From contig JABHUT010000065.1 in NCBI GenBank assembly GCA_018658685.1, positions 1-8,886 on the forward strand: a DNA stretch of 8,886 bases, given 5' to 3'. Below are positions 6,183 through 8,886 of this stretch, piece by piece (the first letter of the stretch is position 1; the number at the start of each line of letters is the position of its first letter). This DNA comes from Alphaproteobacteria bacterium. Its GTDB lineage: Bacteria; Pseudomonadota; Alphaproteobacteria; MED-G09. The notes under the pieces were generated by a model that was given only the letters and a program-made list of their open reading frames with translations, searched no databases and had not been told where the DNA came from. Position numbers and translations under genes: made by a program.

Positions 6183-7511
6183 ATGTCTGAGGTTTTGGCT
6201 ATAATAGGAAGACCAAACGTTGGTAAATCAACTCTCTTTAATCGATTGATAGGTAAGAGGCTGGCTTTAGTCGCTAATGAACCAGGTATTACGAGGGATT
6301 ATAGGGTTGAGTCTCTAGAGATAGATGATTGTTCTTATGATTTAATTGATACAGCTGGAATTGAGGATTTATCATCAGATAATATTTCACGAATTACCAA
6401 GCTGTCTTCGATAAAAGCAATCGATAAGGCTAATATTCTTCTATTTGTAATAGATGCAAGGGCCAATCTTACATCAGACGACCTTTCTTTGGCCTCACTT
6501 ATTAGGAAGAGTGGAAAAAAGGTTATTCTCATAGCGAATAAGTGTGAAGGGGTTGCTGTAAAGCAGGGTGAGATTGATAGTTTGTCTCTTGGATTTGGAA
6601 ATCCTATTTTAATTTCCTCTGAGCATAATTTAGGAATAGGTGAATTACTTCAATCTGTAAAAGAAATTTCTAGTAATGAAGTTTATGATCATGATGATGA
6701 GGATAATCATAAAAAAATTACAATTTTAGGAAGACCTAACTCAGGAAAATCTACTTTAATAAACCAATTAATCGGCGAGGATAGACAGATTGTTGGTCCT
6801 GAGGCAGGTTTAACTAGAGATTCTGTTTCAATATACTTTCAATGGAAATCTTACAAGTATCAAATATGGGATACCGCTGGTATTAGAAAAAAGTCAAAGG
6901 TTATTGACCATGCTGAGAAACTTTCTGTTATGAGTTCATTGAGCGCGACAGAGAATTCAGAGGTTGCAATTCTAATGATCGATGCTCTGCGAGGATTTGA
7001 AAAACAAGATGCAAATATTTCTAACCTTATAGAGAACGAAGGAAAACCTTTCATAATAGTTATTAATAAATGGGATATGGTTAGTAATAAAAAAATGCTT
7101 AAAAATCAAATCGAAGAGCAGATAGAGGAATTCCTTCCACAGCTTGGCAGGATAAAGACATCATATATATCAGCCCAAACTGGAAAAGGTGTTGATAAGA
7201 TGATGGATTCTTTAAAGGAAATTAGCTTAATTAGTGAGAAGAGGTTAGGAACATCTGACCTTAATAATTTTTTAGATAATGTCTCGGCTAAACATCCTCA
7301 TCCAAATAAAAATGGAAGGCAAGTTAAGATAAAGTACATAACTCAAATTAGCTCAAAGCCTCCTTCTTTTGTCATTTTTACTAATCATCCAGATTTTATA
7401 AAAGAGTCGTATAAGCGTTATCTTATAAACGAAATAAGAAAAGAATTTGGGTTTGAGGGAATTACAATTCGTCTAGATATTAAAGGATCTAAAAATCCAT
7501 ACTCAAAATAA
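6183..7511 (+). CDS. der: Ribosome biogenesis GTPase Der (EngA)
   Basis: An essential double-GTPase that acts in 50S ribosomal subunit maturation. The 442-residue length is normal. The first G domain has GRPNVGKST (9-17), TRDY (37-40), DTAGI (56-60) and NKCEG (119-123) at the G4 site, where NKxD is the textbook form; a Glu variant occurs in relatives. An acidic, His-rich linker follows (HDDEDNHKK, 170-178). The second G domain has GRPNSGKST (183-191), TRDSV (211-215), DTAGI (230-234), NKWD (295-298) and SAQTGKG (330-336). The C-terminal KH-like domain (about 350-442) contains the expected KIKYITQISSKPPSFVIFTN (382-401). The start codon lies 8 bases after the bamB stop, with only a weak AAGTGA-like site, suggesting translational coupling. 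It is the last gene of the yfgM-bamB-der cluster. Confidence 0.98.
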   Translation: MSEVLAIIGRPNVGKSTLFNRLIGKRLALVANEPGITRDYRVESLEIDDCSYDLIDTAGIEDLSSDNISRITKLSSIKAIDKANILLFVIDARANLTSDDLSLASLIRKSGKKVILIANKCEGVAVKQGEIDSLSLGFGNPILISSEHNLGIGELLQSVKEISSNEVYDHDDEDNHKKITILGRPNSGKSTLINQLIGEDRQIVGPEAGLTRDSVSIYFQWKSYKYQIWDTAGIRKKSKVIDHAEKLSVMSSLSATENSEVAILMIDALRGFEKQDANISNLIENEGKPFIIVINKWDMVSNKKMLKNQIEEQIEEFLPQLGRIKTSYISAQTGKGVDKMMDSLKEISLISEKRLGTSDLNNFLDNVSAKHPHPNKNGRQVKIKYITQISSKPPSFVIFTNHPDFIKESYKRYLINEIRKEFGFEGITIRLDIKGSKNPYSK

Positions 7512-7526
7512 TTTTAAGTTAAAATT
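7510..7526. repeat. AT-only inverted repeat at the der / SDR convergence
   Basis: AATTTTAA-G-TTAAAATT is a perfect 8-base inverted repeat around the single centre base 7518. It covers the last bases of der, the 7-base gap and the last codons of the opposing dehydrogenase gene. It could act as a weak two-way transcription stop between convergent genes. However, it has no G-C pairs, a one-base centre and no clean T tract, so it is not a canonical intrinsic terminator. In AT-rich DNA such a palindrome may be chance. Confidence 0.3.
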
Positions 7527-8190
7527 TAATTAATTTCATTATTGTTTCCGAAATATCTTCAGGATTATTTAGGTTTTTATTTTTCTCACCAGGCATAAAA
7601 CTTGCTCTCATAGCTGTTTTCATATCCCCCGGTTCAAATATAATAGCTTTAATGTTTGTCCGAGTAATTTCTTTTTTCCATATTTCAATTAAAGTTTCTA
7701 AACCTAATTTTGATATATTATAAGGAGCCCAAAATGGTTTTGGTAATTTAGAGTTATTATCAGATAAAAAGATAGCATAAGATTGATTAGATTTTTTTAA
7801 TAATGGTTCAAAAGATCTTATTAATCTAAAATTAACACTAAGATTTAAATTTATTACCTTATTCCATATTTTTGGATCTAAATGGGATACTGGAGTGACT
7901 TCACCAACTGTAGCAGCGCTACTTACTAAAATATCTAATTTTCCCCATTTTTTATGAATCTCTCCACCAAGAACATCAATCGCTTCGTTATCCTCTAGAT
8001 CCATCGGAACAATTGTAGATTTTGATCCAATTGACTTTATTTCATCGTCTAGCTCTTCAAGAGCGCTAATCGTTCTTGCAACAAGTATTAATTCAACACC
8101 TTTTTTTGCCAAAGATTTTGCAACAGATCGACCTAATCCTCTTGATGCACCTGTAATAAGAGCAATTTTATTTTTCATATCTTTTTGCAT
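7519..8190 (-). CDS. Short-chain dehydrogenase/reductase linked to purF
   Basis: A 223-residue NAD(P)-dependent short-chain dehydrogenase of the classical Rossmann-fold type. It shows the cofactor loop TGASRGLG (13-20), the second-strand MDLED (63-67), LVSSAAT in place of the usual NNAG (88-94), Ser143, and the catalytic YNISK (Tyr157, Lys161). A PGDMKTAMRASFMPGE segment (187-202) resembles the purF-linked alphaproteobacterial SDRs that I recall ending in MRA..MPGED. The substrate is unknown. The gene begins 2 bases after the purF stop and is surely in the same transcript. Two starts are possible: the ATG at 8190 and one four codons in at 8178. The latter gives MKNKIALITGAS, the more usual family start, but neither has a good ribosome binding site. 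It is slightly short for the family (about 240-250). Confidence 0.88.
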   Translation of the reverse strand: MQKDMKNKIALITGASRGLGRSVAKSLAKKGVELILVARTISALEELDDEIKSIGSKSTIVPMDLEDNEAIDVLGGEIHKKWGKLDILVSSAATVGEVTPVSHLDPKIWNKVINLNLSVNFRLIRSFEPLLKKSNQSYAIFLSDNNSKLPKPFWAPYNISKLGLETLIEIWKKEITRTNIKAIIFEPGDMKTAMRASFMPGEKNKNLNNPEDISETIMKLIKF

Positions 8191-8192
8191 GT

Positions 8193-8886
8193 TTAGATAG
8201 AGGTTTCGTTATCAGATAAAAGCGACAGCTGTTCCTGAAGATTTTTATCATTATAATCTTTAAGGTCTGTTGGGTAATCACCTGTAAAGCAATGATCAGT
8301 GAATTGAGGATTTTCGTTATCTCTTCCTTTTGAAAAACCCATAGCTTTATATAATCCGTCTAAAGATAGAAAGCCAAGACTATCTGCTCCAATAAAAGCA
8401 CACATATCATCAAGATTATGATTTGCAGCAAGTAATTGTTCTGTCTCAGGTGTATCTATACCATAAAAGTCAGGAAACATTATTGGAGGACAAGCAATTC
8501 TAAGGTGAACCTCTTTAGCACCAGCGTCTCTCATTAATTGAACAATTTTAACAGATGTTGTTCCCCTTACAATGCTATCATCTATAAGTATTATTTTTTT
8601 TCCTTCAACTGAACTTTTATTAGGATTATGTTTCATTTTAACTGTAGAATGACGTGAAGATTGGGTTGGTTGAATAAAGGTTCTCCCAACATAATGATTC
8701 CTAATTATTGCTAATTCAAATGGTATTTTTGACTCTTCAGAAAAGCCTAATGCAGCGGGTACTCCAGAATCTGGAACTGGCACGACAATATCTGCATTTG
8801 TTGGAAATTCTTTTGCTAAAACTTTTCCAAAGGATTTTCTACAATCATAAACTGATTTACCATCAAGAACTGAATCAGGTCTTGAA
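8193..8886 (-). CDS. purF: Amidophosphoribosyltransferase, C-terminal part (5' end outside window)
   Basis: The first committed enzyme of purine synthesis, which makes 5-phosphoribosylamine from PRPP and glutamine; its product feeds PurD, also encoded in this window. About 230 C-terminal residues are visible, all in the phosphoribosyltransferase domain. The frame stays open to the edge and starts with SRPDSVLDGKSVYDCRK, the end of the well-known ARPDS region. It continues with DIVVPVPDSGVPAALGF, RNHYVGRTFIQP, the PRPP-binding loop LIDDSIVRGTTS (about 8550-8590), CPPIMFPDFYGIDTPE, and a C-terminal TDHCFTGDYPT. The GTG at 8783 is the Val of VPVPDSG, not a start. Of the four cysteines that bind [4Fe-4S] in the B. 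subtilis enzyme, the positions corresponding to 382 and 445 appear to be Asp and Thr here, suggesting a cluster-free enzyme. The N-terminal glutaminase domain lies outside. Confidence 0.97.
   Translation of the reverse strand, partial: SRPDSVLDGKSVYDCRKSFGKVLAKEFPTNADIVVPVPDSGVPAALGFSEESKIPFELAIIRNHYVGRTFIQPTQSSRHSTVKMKHNPNKSSVEGKKIILIDDSIVRGTTSVKIVQLMRDAGAKEVHLRIACPPIMFPDFYGIDTPETEQLLAANHNLDDMCAFIGADSLGFLSLDGLYKAMGFSKGRDNENPQFTDHCFTGDYPTDLKDYNDKNLQEQLSLLSDNETSI

Noticed and set aside
6335..7054. Two minus-strand open frames (6335-6532 and 6860-7054) inside der
   Set aside because: Antisense to G-domain motifs of Der; low-complexity translations with no family.
8781..8783. GTG as the start of a short purF-like gene
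   Set aside because: The frame stays open upstream to the window edge and encodes conserved PurF residues (RPDS, DIVV), so this is an internal Val codon.
1..8886. Mobile element, prophage, CRISPR, defence or other novel multi-gene system
   Set aside because: Nearly every base is in a recognised housekeeping gene with uniform AT-rich composition. There are no direct-repeat arrays, transposase or integrase motifs, tRNA-linked junctions or unexplained gaps above 70 bases.

Overview
This is a compact, ordinary chromosomal window from an AT-rich bacterium, most likely a streamlined, probably marine alphaproteobacterium. The lineage rests on four things. There is a DUF2093 gene directly after xseA. 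A purF-linked short-chain dehydrogenase sits directly behind purF. The BamB lipoprotein has an alphaproteobacterial-looking N-terminal extension. The base composition is low in GC (roughly one third by eye) and all intergenic gaps are under 70 bases. A SAR11-, AEGEAN-169- or HIMB59-like source is plausible, but I cannot resolve the clade from sequence reading alone.

Layout, left to right. Positions 1-1587 are on the minus strand: purD (glycinamide ribonucleotide synthetase), then the 5' part of an APH-fold phosphotransferase gene that overlaps the purD end by 8 bases and runs off the left edge. A 66-base divergent gap separates purD from xseA (exonuclease VII large subunit) on the plus strand, which is followed by a 67-residue DUF2093 gene. 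The DUF2093 gene overlaps tail-to-tail by 14 bases with a minus-strand LpxL/HtrB-type acyltransferase gene. A second divergent gap of 64 bases (4113-4176) leads to the plus-strand cluster yfgM-like / bamB / der (4177-7511), an arrangement also known from gammaproteobacteria. Der converges, with a 7-base gap, on a minus-strand pair at the right edge: purF (5' end outside the window), followed 2 bases later by the short-chain dehydrogenase gene.

Functionally the window mixes early purine synthesis (purF makes phosphoribosylamine, purD uses it), DNA end processing (xseA), outer-membrane biogenesis (acyltransferase, YfgM-like protein, BamB) and ribosome assembly (Der). The two purine genes flank the other groups on the minus strand but are about 6.6 kb apart, with plus-strand genes between them, so they are not one operon.

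No RNA gene, insertion sequence, CRISPR array, phage gene or defence system is visible, and I see no convincing sign of an undescribed system. The observations worth checking are small: a TTG start, possible leaderless promoters, overlapping gene ends, the DUF2093-xseA pairing, and residue changes in PurF and PurD.
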